DNA from: Candidatus Omnitrophota bacterium
GTDB taxonomy: Bacteria; Omnitrophota; Gorgyraeia; Zapsychrales; Fredricksoniimonadaceae
Reading direction: 5' to 3'
Assembly (NCBI GenBank): GCA_002753465.1
Contig: PEAF01000014.1
Span: forward strand, 1 to 36,017
DNA: 36,017 nucleotides
The notes under the pieces were generated by a model. The model did no database searches, was not told where the DNA came from, and saw only the letters and a list, made by a program, of their open reading frames with translations. Both the position numbers and the translations under genes were made by a program. Every line of letters begins with the position of its first letter. The stretch's first letter is position 1. Of the stretch, positions 16,259 through 24,630 are shown in pieces.

Positions 16259-16385
16259 CCTGATTTAAGGCTGAAGGTATGCCGCAGCTGCGAGTTTGGA
16301 AACCAAGCTTTCCAAAACTCTATTTTAGAAAAAGCTGTTTCCACTGTCTGAGCAGCCAGGCATACCGCAAGCCTTAAAGATCAGG
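16259..16385. repeat. Structured intergenic repeat, copy 1
   Basis: A nested inverted repeat fills most of the gap between rho and the methyltransferase. Outer arms are CCTGATTTAAGGCT (16259-16272) and AGCCTTAAAGATCAGG (16370-16385, 2-base bulge). The next pair is GGTATGCC/GGCATACC. Inside these are GCTGC/GCAGC and a hairpin made of GGAAAC-AGCTTT with AAAGCT-GTTTCC. The blocks GCGAGTTT (16290-16297) and ACTGTCTGAGC (16343-16353) flank the hairpin and recur in copy 2. There is no T-run on either side, so it is not a plain terminator. Confidence 0.75.
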
Positions 16386-16397
16386 GAAAAACAATGT

Positions 16398-17393
16398 CTA
16401 AACACCAATATTCGCGAGCAGTTCTTTATTAGTCGTAAATTTACCCAGGCGGCTGACAAGATCCTGCATGGCCTCGACCGGATTAAGGTCCGCGAGCGAA
16501 CGGCGGATCAACTGGATCTTCTTGTATTCTTCCGCCGGGATCAACAGCTCTTCTTTACGCGTACCGCTTTTTGAAATATCAATGGCCGGGAAAATACGGC
16601 GCTGTGAAATATCACGTGAAAGGACGATCTCCATATTACCCGTACCTTTGAACTCCTCAAAGATCACCTCGTCCATGCGGCTGCCCGTCTGCACAAGGAT
16701 GGTCGCGAGAATAGTCAGCGACCCGCCATGCTCGATCTTGCGCGCGGCACCAAAAATACGGCGCGGCACTTCCATGGCACGCGAATCAACGCCGCCGGAA
16801 AGCGTGCGTCCGCTCGTACTGCGCTGGGCATTATGCACACGCGACAAACGGGTAAGAGAATCAATGAGCACAACGACATCCTTGCCTTCACCCGCCTCGC
16901 GCATCGCCTGAAGCATCAGTTCATCGGCAATGGCCACATGGTTCTCGTAATCCTGGTCAGACGAAGATGAGCGTACATCCGCCGTAACGCTGCGCTTGAA
17001 ATCCGTCACCTCTTCGGGGCGCTCATCAACCAGTAAACAATATAACTTCATTTCAGGGCGGGATTTCGCAATGGCCTGGCAAATATGTTTCAGGAAAGTC
17101 GTTTTACCCGAACCCGGCGGCGCCACGATAAGCCCGCGCTGCCCCATACCAATGGGACAAATAATATCCATCGCGCGCATGGTAAGCTCCGAACACCCAT
17201 CCTCAAGGCAGATACGCGGCGTAGGATCAACCGGAACGCCTTTAAAGAACTTGGCCTGGGCTTCGTCCATCGGACGCCGTGGTGCAGGACGACTATCGCC
17301 GCGGCCCCGCCCGTCTGATCGCCCGTGGCGTGAACTGACATGCCCTTTAAACCCGGCTTGATGGGGTTTCTTGAAATTCGAAGATCCGCGCAT
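16398..17393 (-). CDS. rho: Rho transcription termination factor lacking the N-terminal RNA-binding domain
   Basis: At 331 residues this is about 90 shorter than typical Rho. The ATPase/translocase core is complete: KGVPVDPTPR, Walker A APPGSGKTT (91-99), LLVDERPEEVTD, VVLIDSLTRLSR, the secondary-site loop TLSGGVDSRAME, GGSLTILATILV, FKGTGNMEIVLSRD and RRIFPAIDISKSGTRKEELL. The usual Rho-N and cold-shock-like OB fold are missing. In their place is a 42-residue Arg/Gly-rich basic tail (RHGRSDGRGRGDSR). An in-frame stop 30 bases before the ATG excludes a hidden N-terminus. The basic tail could bind RNA non-specifically. Whether this is the only Rho of the cell, or a paralogue, cannot be told. 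AAGGAAATGT precedes the start. Confidence 0.9.
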   Translation of the reverse strand: MRGSSNFKKPHQAGFKGHVSSRHGRSDGRGRGDSRPAPRRPMDEAQAKFFKGVPVDPTPRICLEDGCSELTMRAMDIICPIGMGQRGLIVAPPGSGKTTFLKHICQAIAKSRPEMKLYCLLVDERPEEVTDFKRSVTADVRSSSSDQDYENHVAIADELMLQAMREAGEGKDVVVLIDSLTRLSRVHNAQRSTSGRTLSGGVDSRAMEVPRRIFGAARKIEHGGSLTILATILVQTGSRMDEVIFEEFKGTGNMEIVLSRDISQRRIFPAIDISKSGTRKEELLIPAEEYKKIQLIRRSLADLNPVEAMQDLVSRLGKFTTNKELLANIGV

Positions 17394-17452
17394 ACATTTC
17401 CTTGTTATTTTTTGAAGAAGTCATATCGGCCTGATCAGGCCCTAATGATGTT

Positions 17453-19165
17453 TCAATGCGGATCCGTCAAAGGAAGACGGACCGTGAACGTGCTGCCTTC
17501 ACCCACACAGCTTTTAACGCTAATATGTCCCTGATGCTGGCGGATTATATCATACGAGATCGATAACCCCAAACCTGTCCCTTGCCCCACAGGTTTTGTG
17601 GTAAAGAATGGCTCAAAAATATGCCCCGTGATTTCCGGCGGGATACCGCAGCCGGTATCGATGAATTCCAATACGATATCATGCCCGTCAACATACCCTT
17701 TGATCGTGATCTTGCCCCTGGTCTCAATAGCCTGCGCGGCATTCATCAAAAGATTTATAAAGACCTGACTCAATGGCTGAGGATAACATAAAAACGGCGG
17801 AAGTGCGGTGAATTCTTTAACAACCTCAACCTTATACTTGATCTCGTTCCAAATGATGCTAAGAGCAGACTGGATCATATCCTCGATCTTGGCATATTCC
17901 ATTTGTTCATGCCCGGCATGCGAGAATATCTTAAGGTCCATCACGATCTTCTTGATCCGGCGGGAACCGTCGAGCGATTCCTGCACAAGCCGTTTCGAAT
18001 CCTCGAGGATGTAAGCCACATCCAGGGCCTCCTCATGCTTCTTTAATTCCTGCAGAATGCGCTCCACCTCCGGCGGATGACCCTGGCTCAGTACAGCCTC
18101 GGCTTCATGATGCTTTTCAATGATCTGCGACAAACTCGAAAGATACTTGTTAAGGACCTCGAGATTACACATGACAAAAGCTGTCGGATTATTAATTTCA
18201 TGCGCTACGCCCGCAGCCAACTGACCGATCATGGCCATCTTCTCGATCTGGACCAGCTGATCCTGAGCGTCTTTAAGCTGGATGTAGGCCCGACTCAGCT
18301 CTCCCTCCGCGCGTTTACGCTCCTCGATCTCACCTAAAAGGCGGTCTCGAGACACCATGGTCTTTTGAAGGTCTTCCGACATCCTATTCACCGCCACGGC
18401 CAGCGCGCCCATCTCGTCACGCGAATTCATCCCCGTTTCACGGCTTATAGATTGCTGCGGCAACTCCTGAGCCGAACGGCCATCATCAGGCCTGATCTTG
18501 ATCTGGGTCGTCAGATCGCCCGCACCCATCTTGTCCACAAATAAGCCGATCCGTAGCAAGGGGCGCATGATCAACTTGTTAAACAGCAAAAAGATCGCCC
18601 CGATGACCAGAAATATAAAAATGACCTGTATCAACCCGATGCTCCAAAGCGTACGTAACATCCTGTCTAACGTATGTTGATAAATGATCGTCATGCTCAG
18701 CCCGGCCATAACACTTCCCTCACGGAAATCCGGGTGGCACGCCATGCACGATCTTTCAGTAATAATAGGAATAACGCGTCGCACCGCCCGGTGATCGCCG
18801 GCCATGGTCTGGGTATTGACCTCTTTGCCGTTGGCGAGCACCTGTAGATCAATGCTGTCCCTGACACGCGCCCCGTTCTTGACCCCGAGTTCCTTTTCCA
18901 ATAAAGGCGAACGGATAACCCTGACCTCGGTCACGGAATCAAACTTACGCGCTTTCTCTAAATAAGCATCAAGATTCTCCTGCCGGCCTGCATTCATGAA
19001 CTCGTGGGCCGCATCATGCACGGAAGAAGACAAACGGGAGACGCCTTTCAGCGCCTCATCGAGGGCATTATTGTAGGAAATAAAACCGACCCAGAACATC
19101 ATGACCACAGTCCCTACCAGCAGGATGACTGAAATCGTGAGCATGAACTTTATTTTGATCTTCAT
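17453..19165 (-). CDS. c-heme-binding sensor histidine kinase
   Basis: The 570-residue membrane kinase has TM helices near 9-29 and 174-196 enclosing a periplasmic domain of about 140 residues. That domain carries CMACH (140-144), a c-type heme attachment motif, in the layout of the Tll0287-like/DUF3365 sensor domain. A HAMP linker, a coiled coil and a kinase core follow: H322 in GVAHEINNPTAF, NLLMNAAQAI, DTGCGIPPE, GTGLGLSI. Heme suggests sensing of redox state, O2, NO or CO. There is no receiver domain and no partner response regulator nearby, so its output is unknown. The start lacks a clear Shine-Dalgarno sequence. It ends 60 bases before rho, and a 14-base palindrome lies in that gap. 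Confidence 0.88.
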   Translation of the reverse strand: MKIKIKFMLTISVILLVGTVVMMFWVGFISYNNALDEALKGVSRLSSSVHDAAHEFMNAGRQENLDAYLEKARKFDSVTEVRVIRSPLLEKELGVKNGARVRDSIDLQVLANGKEVNTQTMAGDHRAVRRVIPIITERSCMACHPDFREGSVMAGLSMTIIYQHTLDRMLRTLWSIGLIQVIFIFLVIGAIFLLFNKLIMRPLLRIGLFVDKMGAGDLTTQIKIRPDDGRSAQELPQQSISRETGMNSRDEMGALAVAVNRMSEDLQKTMVSRDRLLGEIEERKRAEGELSRAYIQLKDAQDQLVQIEKMAMIGQLAAGVAHEINNPTAFVMCNLEVLNKYLSSLSQIIEKHHEAEAVLSQGHPPEVERILQELKKHEEALDVAYILEDSKRLVQESLDGSRRIKKIVMDLKIFSHAGHEQMEYAKIEDMIQSALSIIWNEIKYKVEVVKEFTALPPFLCYPQPLSQVFINLLMNAAQAIETRGKITIKGYVDGHDIVLEFIDTGCGIPPEITGHIFEPFFTTKPVGQGTGLGLSISYDIIRQHQGHISVKSCVGEGSTFTVRLPLTDPH

Positions 19166-19249
19166 ATATTAATGATACACAATTTAGGCACGTTTTGCAT
19201 ACTTTTTATGTGTGCATTAAAGCGCCTATTTCTATACGCGTAAAACAAG

Positions 19250-19281
19250 AAAGCCTCCCGATCTTTCGACCGAGAGGCTTT
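19250..19281 (-). terminator. Intrinsic terminator of the cold-shock gene
   Basis: On the minus strand two 14-base arms pair fully, counting two G-U pairs, and close a GAAA tetraloop. CTTGTTTTACG follows. On the plus strand the same two positions would be C-A mismatches, which shows that the minus-strand RNA is the selected one. It begins about 20 bases after the csp stop. Confidence 0.85.
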
Positions 19282-19301
19282 CATTGCAGAAGTTAAAGCT
19301 A

Positions 19302-19502
19302 TTACAGCTTCACGACGTTCTTGGCCTGCTCACCCTTTGGACCCTGGGCGATCTCGAACTCAACTGCCTGACCGTCGGTCAGCGTTCTGTGGCCTTGACC
19401 CTGGATCTCAGAGTGATGTACGAATACATCTTTCCCTGACTCAGGTGTAATAAAGCCAAACCCTTTTTTGTCGTCGAACCACTTAACTTTTCCGTTAACC
19501 AT
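19302..19502 (-). CDS. Cold-shock domain protein (CspA family)
   Basis: The 66-residue protein is a single cold-shock domain: [32 protein letters not shown]. It has the RNP1-like KGFGFI and RNP2-like VFVHH RNA-binding motifs and the usual C-terminus [13 protein letters not shown]. It binds single-stranded RNA or DNA and acts as an RNA chaperone, although not every family member is cold-induced. The gene is monocistronic, with a strong promoter overlapping the hypE stop, a leader of about 114 bases that includes an internal terminator, an AAGGAG site 8 bases from the ATG, and its own terminator. Confidence 0.97.
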   Translation of the reverse strand: MVNGKVKWFDDKKGFGFITPESGKDVFVHHSEIQGQGHRTLTDGQAVEFEIAQGPKGEQAKNVVKL

Positions 19503-19616
19503 GAAACTTTCTCCTTGTTATTGAATTTGAGCAGATTCTGGTGGATCCAATAAAAAAACCGCGAGGTATGAAGCTCCTACCCTGCGGTCTAAGATCACTT
19601 CACCAATCTGCTCACG
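19503..19616 (-). promoter_or_regulatory. Structured cold-shock mRNA leader
   Basis: Read on the minus strand, the leader starts with GAGCAGATTGGTG (19613-19601), which can pair with CACCAGAATCTGCTC (19543-19529) with one 2-base bulge. This 13-bp helix encloses the terminator-like hairpin at 19552-19588. The ribosome-binding site (AAGGAG) lies just after the helix. The arrangement is typical of a leader that decides between early termination and read-through, or that changes fold with temperature. This is inferred from sequence only. Confidence 0.6.
19552..19588 (-). terminator. Internal terminator (attenuator) in the cold-shock leader
   Basis: On the minus strand ACCGC/GCGGT and GGGTA/TACCT form a stem broken by one A-C mismatch, with a 9-base loop, directly followed by seven Ts. 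It lies between the promoter and the csp start codon, so RNA polymerase must pass it to express the gene. It could instead end read-through from hypE. Confidence 0.65.
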
Positions 19617-19622
19617 TGATGA

Positions 19623-19651
19623 AGTATGCACTACGTTTCCTGTTTTGTCAA
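19623..19651 (-). promoter_or_regulatory. Promoter of the cold-shock gene
   Basis: On the minus strand TTGACA (19651-19646, perfect) and CATACT (19628-19623) are separated by 17 bases. The -35 box overlaps the last codons of hypE. The predicted transcription start is near 19616. Confidence 0.75.
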
Positions 19652-20694
19652 CAAATTCTTGGCAGGAGCTGTCCGGGCAGCATTTCTACGACGCGGAAAG
19701 TGCCCAGAATATTTTCCATGACAACGCGTTCCCGGCGCACAGCGGCGACATTCCCGATCGCGGCGGCCTGATCGCCACCCGGCCCCTGCCTGAGGATCGC
19801 CAGCGCTGCGGCCGCATCTTTCTCAGGGACTACCGCAATAAAGCGCCCTTCATTAGCCACATACCATGGATCAAGCCCCAGGATCTCGCACACCCCGCGC
19901 ACCACCGGCACGACCTGAGCATCCTGTTCACGCACATGGATATCAAAGCCGGATGACCGGGATATTTCCACCAAAGCTGTCGCCAGGCCACCGCGTGTCA
20001 GATCCCTCAGGCAATGAAGAGCAACCCCGTTTTTAATAAGTGCCGCTACAGTATCCGCCAAAGGCGCGGCATCGCTTTCCACAGGCGTTTCAAATGACAG
20101 GCCTTCGCGTGCGGCCATGACCGCTATGCCATGACGGCCGATATCGCCGCTTAAAAGGACCACATCCCCCGCCGCGACCGATGAAGGCGCCACGACCATG
20201 TCATGCTCGAGGACGCCAATACCTGTGGTATTGATAAAAAGCCCGTCAGCCTTACCCTTGTCCACCACCTTGGTGTCCCCGGTAATAATGGAAACGCCGC
20301 AGGCTGCCGCCGCCGCTTTCATCGATGCCACGATACGGATGAGCGTTGCGGTCTCAAAACCTTCCTCGATAATGAATGCTGCCGTCAGGTATAACGGACG
20401 CGCGCCGCACATCGCCAGATCATTGACACTGCCGTAAACAGCGAGGTGGCCGATATCTCCGCCCGGGAAAAATAATGGCTGGACCACATACGAATCGGTC
20501 GTCACAGCCAGGCGGCCTTTGGGCATGGCCGCCACCGCGCCGTCATGCGCCTGGCGCAGCAAGGGATTATCAAAAGCGGGCGCAAAGACTGTTTCAATAA
20601 GCTCATGCGTCAACGCCCCGCCGCTGCCATGGCCCAACAGGATGCGGCTGTGGCCTTTAAGAGGCAAAGGGCAGCTCAAGGCAAAGTCTGTCAT
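19648..20694 (-). CDS. hypE: HypE hydrogenase maturation protein
   Basis: HypE dehydrates the carbamoyl group delivered by HypF on its C-terminal cysteine to a thiocyanate, the cyanide donor for the NiFe centre. The chain ends in PRIC, the exact carrier tail, and has the AIR-synthase-like ATP site ([64 protein letters not shown]). The frame is open to 20805, but the ATG at 20694 overlaps the hypD stop as ATGA and gives the usual length of about 348 residues. It is the last gene of the hyp operon, and its end overlaps the cold-shock promoter. Confidence 0.96.
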   Translation of the reverse strand: MTDFALSCPLPLKGHSRILLGHGSGGALTHELIETVFAPAFDNPLLRQAHDGAVAAMPKGRLAVTTDSYVVQPLFFPGGDIGHLAVYGSVNDLAMCGARPLYLTAAFIIEEGFETATLIRIVASMKAAAAACGVSIITGDTKVVDKGKADGLFINTTGIGVLEHDMVVAPSSVAAGDVVLLSGDIGRHGIAVMAAREGLSFETPVESDAAPLADTVAALIKNGVALHCLRDLTRGGLATALVEISRSSGFDIHVREQDAQVVPVVRGVCEILGLDPWYVANEGRFIAVVPEKDAAAALAILRQGPGGDQAAAIGNVAAVRRERVVMENILGTFRVVEMLPGQLLPRIC

Positions 20695-21785
20695 ACCGTC
20701 GCTCCCCTGCGATACTGATAATACGCGGCGCAGGCACCTTCCGACGAGACCATAGGGGCCCCCAAAGGATGCTGCGGCGTACAGGCTAAACCGAATGCCG
20801 GGCATTCATGCGGGCGCTTGATCCCCTGCAGGACCACTCCGCTGATACACGCCGGTGACTCCTCGGCCGTTATACCGCCCACGTCAAAAGCGCGTTCAGC
20901 GTCAAAATCCTTATAAACATCCGCCAGTCCCAGACCGCTTTGCTTGATCACGCCGATCCCGCGCCACGGGCGATCAATCACTTTAAAGACTTTAGCCATC
21001 ATTTGCTGGGCGAGAATATTGCCATCAAGCCGTACCGCCCGCGCATACTCATTCTCCACGTTGCAGGTACCGGCTTCCAGCTGGCAGACGCATAAATAAA
21101 TGCCGCGCAGGATATCCAAAGGCTCAAAACCTGTGACCACGACCGGAACATTGAATTCACGGGCAATCGTTTCATAGGGAGTACATCCCATCACCGCGCA
21201 CACATGCCCCGCCGCCAGGAAGCCCTGAATGCGATTATCCGCTGAACCCAAAATAAGACGCATGGCCGGCGGCACCAAAACATGCGCGGCCAGCAAAAAG
21301 AAATTCCTGACCCCCGCTTCCCTGGCCTGGTAAACAGCCATGGCGGTCGCGGGCGCGGTGGTCTCAAAACCGACGGAAAAGAAAACCACTCTTTTAGACG
21401 GATTATCGACAGCGATCTTAAGCGCGTCCAAAGGCGCATAAACGATGCGCACATCAGCACCTTCGGCCTTGGCTGTCAAAAGATCCCTCGATGACCCCGG
21501 CACACGCACCATATCGCCGAAAGAACAGAAGATCACATCCTTCTCCATAGCGACGGCTATCGCCCGATCGATAGATTCTAAAGGCGTAACGCACACCGGG
21601 CAACCAGGCCCGTGAATGAGCGATACTTCTTGGGGTAAAAGCGTATCAAGCCCAAACTTGACAATGGCATGCGTCTGCCCGCCGCAGATCTCCATGATCT
21701 TCCACGGGCGCGTGACCTTGGCCTTAATGGCCTCGCTCAACGTGTGAACGTCTTTGGCATTTCTGAACTCATCGACAAATTTCAT
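20691..21785 (-). CDS. hypD: HypD hydrogenase maturation Fe-S protein
   Basis: At 364 residues it has normal HypD length. With HypC it forms the scaffold on which the Fe(CN)2CO unit is built. Key motifs are present: [13 protein letters not shown], the [11 protein letters not shown] box, [13 protein letters not shown], and the C-terminal cysteines of the [4Fe-4S] site ([19 protein letters not shown], near the end a CTPQHPLG segment). The start overlaps the hypC stop as ATGA and the stop overlaps the hypE start in the same way, so the three proteins should be made in balanced amounts. Confidence 0.97.
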   Translation of the reverse strand: MKFVDEFRNAKDVHTLSEAIKAKVTRPWKIMEICGGQTHAIVKFGLDTLLPQEVSLIHGPGCPVCVTPLESIDRAIAVAMEKDVIFCSFGDMVRVPGSSRDLLTAKAEGADVRIVYAPLDALKIAVDNPSKRVVFFSVGFETTAPATAMAVYQAREAGVRNFFLLAAHVLVPPAMRLILGSADNRIQGFLAAGHVCAVMGCTPYETIAREFNVPVVVTGFEPLDILRGIYLCVCQLEAGTCNVENEYARAVRLDGNILAQQMMAKVFKVIDRPWRGIGVIKQSGLGLADVYKDFDAERAFDVGGITAEESPACISGVVLQGIKRPHECPAFGLACTPQHPLGAPMVSSEGACAAYYQYRRGATV

Positions 21786-22030
21786 GATTCTTCCTTCATC
21801 AACTCTTCGATCGAATGAATATCATCGATCATCTTCTGCGCTTCATCCGCATTGATCTTACTGAGCGCCATGCCCACATGCACGACCACATAATCCCCCG
21901 GCTTGACCTCGGGCAAAAAACCCAGGCTCACCTCACGCACCATGCCGTCAAAACTCACCTTGGCCGTACGCTTGATCGGATCTTCATTGTTCTCAACGCT
22001 CTGCACTAAACCCGGAACAGCTAAACACAT
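21782..22030 (-). CDS. hypC: HypC hydrogenase assembly chaperone
   Basis: The 82-residue protein begins MCLAVPG, whose Cys2 binds iron in the HypC-HypD complex after removal of the initiator methionine. The beta-rich core ([34 protein letters not shown]) and the acidic helical tail ([15 protein letters not shown]) fit the HypC/HybG family. A GGAG site precedes the ATG. It is separated from the other upstream hyp genes by the sensor kinase gene. Confidence 0.96.
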   Translation of the reverse strand: MCLAVPGLVQSVENNEDPIKRTAKVSFDGMVREVSLGFLPEVKPGDYVVVHVGMALSKINADEAQKMIDDIHSIEELMKEES

Positions 22031-22053
22031 GTCTATCTCCGATCAATACCTGC

Positions 22054-24606
22054 TTATTTCTTCTTCCTGTACTGCAAAACCTTTGCCTTTAGATCTTCGA
22101 ACATGACAGGCTTGGAAAGATAATCCGTCATACCCAGCTCCATCAAACGCTCTTTTTCACCCGACATGGCCGCCGCCGTTAAAGCGATCACCGGAAAATC
22201 CCGGCTGATGGACGTGCGGATAATATTCAACGCTTCAATGCCACCCATGACCGGCATTTGAATATCCATCAAACACACATCATATTTACCGCACCCCTGG
22301 CGCAGCAGATCGACCGCCTCCTGCCCGTTGGACGCATAATCTGCCGTGCAATCCAGCATCGCAACAAACTCCTTCATCAGGGCCTGATTGGCCGGATTGT
22401 CTTCAGCGATCAGAAGACGGGCGCCGATGGTCGATGCACTAACCTCAACCGCAGGCTTATCCGGAACAATTTCGCCGGACAAGAACAGCCTGGGCAGGGA
22501 GATAGAAAAATAAAATTCACTGCCTTCGCCGATTTTTGAGCGCACTTCAAGTTTTCCGCCCATATGTTCGACGACAAATTTGGATATGGAAAGACCCAGG
22601 CCCGTACCGCCGAATTCCCTGGTCGTTGAAGTATCCGCCTGCATAAAAGGGTCAAAGATGGACTTAAGCTTCTTATCAGAGATCCCGATACCCGTATCTT
22701 TGACCGAAAATAAAAAATGCTCCTGCCCGCCACGCACGCTCTGCCGGCGTACCGTCAGAACGATCTCACCGGAGGCGGTGAACTTGGCGGCATTACCCAA
22801 AAGATTGATCAAAACCTGACGCAGGCGGACCGGGTCCCCCTCGTACCGGCCGGTTATCACAGGGTCAATATGCGCGGTCATATGTGCGCGCGGCGACTGC
22901 ACCTGAGGCTCAACAACGCGCATCGCCTCGGTCAAGGTCTCACGCAGGTCAAAAGGGATCTTCTCCAGGGCCATGTGGCCGGATGTGATCTTGGAAATAT
23001 CCAGAATATCATTGATAATACTGAGCAGAAGCTGGCCGCTACTCAGGATCGCCGTGACATAATATTTCTGCTTGTCGCTCATGTCGGTCCGCTTCATCAG
23101 CTGGCTGAATCCCAGCACAGCATTCATGGGCGTGCGTATCTCATGGCTCATATTCGCCATGAAGTCGCTCTTGACCTTAGAGGCACTTTCCGCCACTTCT
23201 TTCGCCTGTCTTAGCTCCGTGATATCGCGATTGCAGGCGCGCCGTCCGATAAATTCCCCCTTACGTCCGAACACAGGGCTGCAAACATGCTGCATCCAGC
23301 GCACATTCCCCGCCGAATCAATGATACGAAACTCACTCTCACACTTACCCTCACTTTGATGCGTGGCCGACATATGACGCCTAACAGCATCCCTGTCATC
23401 GGGATGAATCACGGCAAAGATCAGCTGTGCATCCTGTTTGAAATCCGCCGGCTTATGCCCCGTAAATTTTTCGCATGACGGGGACATCCATTTAAATTCC
23501 CCGTTTTTACTGATCCAGTATTCCCAGTCGTACGTAAAATCCGTGACCGTGCGCAGCAATTCTTCGTTCTTGCGCACACGTCGGCCCAAGGCTAAATTCA
23601 CGATCAGGCCCGAACACAGCAAAACAAAAAGACCCGCGCCTCCCAGGAAATAGTATGCATAATCCTCCCACAGCAAAAGAAAGGAGCTGCGATCAAAATC
23701 CTTATAACCACCGACCCGCAGTGAACGCAGGCATTCATGGACCGGACGGTAATTCAAAGGCGTGGTCCAGCCGAAATATTTTCCGGCTTTAGCCGCATCA
23801 CTCTCAGGCTTGATGCTAAGTAGGATCCTTGACACTTCTTCGGCGGCTTCACGCGAGACGCTGTTGAGTTTCACAAAAGGCCATTCAGGATAAAGGGCGG
23901 TACTGACCAGGAATGGAAAATCCAGCGCTACCGTTAAGGTGGGGAGTTTAATTACGCTTACCCTTGATAAATTGACCAAGCCCTTGCTGGCCAGGGTTTC
24001 AAGGGTATCCGTCCTCACAAATCCGACATCATAGGTCCCATCCATAACGCGCAAGACAACCTCATCCTGATTGTAAAGCGCGACGACCTTCCTGAAATGG
24101 TTCTTAACGCTGATGCCCTGCTCTTTGAGCGTCTGCGCCTCGCTCAAATACCCCCCAAAAGACTCCTCATCGGGTATCGCCAATGTCCGCCCCTTAAGGT
24201 CGGCAAACGTTCTCATGCCCCTGCCTTTTCGGGTAAAGATCACGCCGCCGAAAACAGTCAGCGCTTTATCCAGGCGCTTGTTCACCAGCGTGGCAATGGC
24301 CTGGCCGCTTTGGGCCAGTTCGATCTGCACATAGTAATTCGGATTGAGGATAAGAAAGTCTGACTTAGGCGCCTCGATCTCAACCAGCATTTCCTTGAAC
24401 GTCATGGGCACCAGCTCGAATCGAAGGCCAAGAAGGTTTTTGGCATTAAGCTCATTTATCGTCGGCTGCCACAGCGCCGCACATTCCTCCTTGCCCTTAT
24501 TCGCCAGTACGGCTACTTTATAAACAGACGCCGCATAAGCTGCCGCATCCAGATAAAAACATACAAGCACGACGGCCAGTAACTTCACTATACGATGCCC
24601 CATCAT
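22054..24606 (-). CDS. Hybrid sensor kinase with PhnD-type periplasmic domain, PAS and receiver
   Basis: The 850-residue protein has a signal-like N-terminus (to about residue 26), a substrate-binding-protein-like domain of the PhnD/phosphonate-oxyanion type (about 28-295: YKVAVLANKGKEECAALWQP, FLILNPNYYVQIELA, FADLKGRTLAIPDEESFGGY, DVGFVRTDTLE) and one TM segment at about 316-340. A PAS domain follows (about 345-465). The kinase core has H488 in MSHEIRTPMN, NLLGNAAKFT, DTGIGIS and GGTGLGLSI. The C-terminal receiver domain has D781 in CLMDIQMP. The layout resembles TtrS-type sensors with an added receiver. It lies inside the hyp operon, 24 bases after hypF and before hypC, so a link to hydrogenase control is likely. 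The ligand is unknown. Confidence 0.9.
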   Translation of the reverse strand: MMGHRIVKLLAVVLVCFYLDAAAYAASVYKVAVLANKGKEECAALWQPTINELNAKNLLGLRFELVPMTFKEMLVEIEAPKSDFLILNPNYYVQIELAQSGQAIATLVNKRLDKALTVFGGVIFTRKGRGMRTFADLKGRTLAIPDEESFGGYLSEAQTLKEQGISVKNHFRKVVALYNQDEVVLRVMDGTYDVGFVRTDTLETLASKGLVNLSRVSVIKLPTLTVALDFPFLVSTALYPEWPFVKLNSVSREAAEEVSRILLSIKPESDAAKAGKYFGWTTPLNYRPVHECLRSLRVGGYKDFDRSSFLLLWEDYAYYFLGGAGLFVLLCSGLIVNLALGRRVRKNEELLRTVTDFTYDWEYWISKNGEFKWMSPSCEKFTGHKPADFKQDAQLIFAVIHPDDRDAVRRHMSATHQSEGKCESEFRIIDSAGNVRWMQHVCSPVFGRKGEFIGRRACNRDITELRQAKEVAESASKVKSDFMANMSHEIRTPMNAVLGFSQLMKRTDMSDKQKYYVTAILSSGQLLLSIINDILDISKITSGHMALEKIPFDLRETLTEAMRVVEPQVQSPRAHMTAHIDPVITGRYEGDPVRLRQVLINLLGNAAKFTASGEIVLTVRRQSVRGGQEHFLFSVKDTGIGISDKKLKSIFDPFMQADTSTTREFGGTGLGLSISKFVVEHMGGKLEVRSKIGEGSEFYFSISLPRLFLSGEIVPDKPAVEVSASTIGARLLIAEDNPANQALMKEFVAMLDCTADYASNGQEAVDLLRQGCGKYDVCLMDIQMPVMGGIEALNIIRTSISRDFPVIALTAAAMSGEKERLMELGMTDYLSKPVMFEDLKAKVLQYRKKK

Positions 24607-24630
24607 ATCTTTTTCCTGCCCCGTTATCGC

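Noticed and set aside
16070-16351. Plus-strand frame running into structured repeat copy 1
   Set aside because: It is antisense to the methyltransferase start and then translates the repeat; such frames arise from the repeat itself.
17428-17441. 14-base perfect palindrome GGCCTGATCAGGCC between the heme kinase and rho
   Set aside because: Too short a loop for a hairpin and no T-run for a terminator; could be an operator, but nothing else supports it.
23333-23357. Short ACTC/CTCA-rich run that looks like a tandem repeat
   Set aside because: It lies inside the PAS domain of the hybrid kinase and encodes ordinary protein sequence; no repeat unit is kept.
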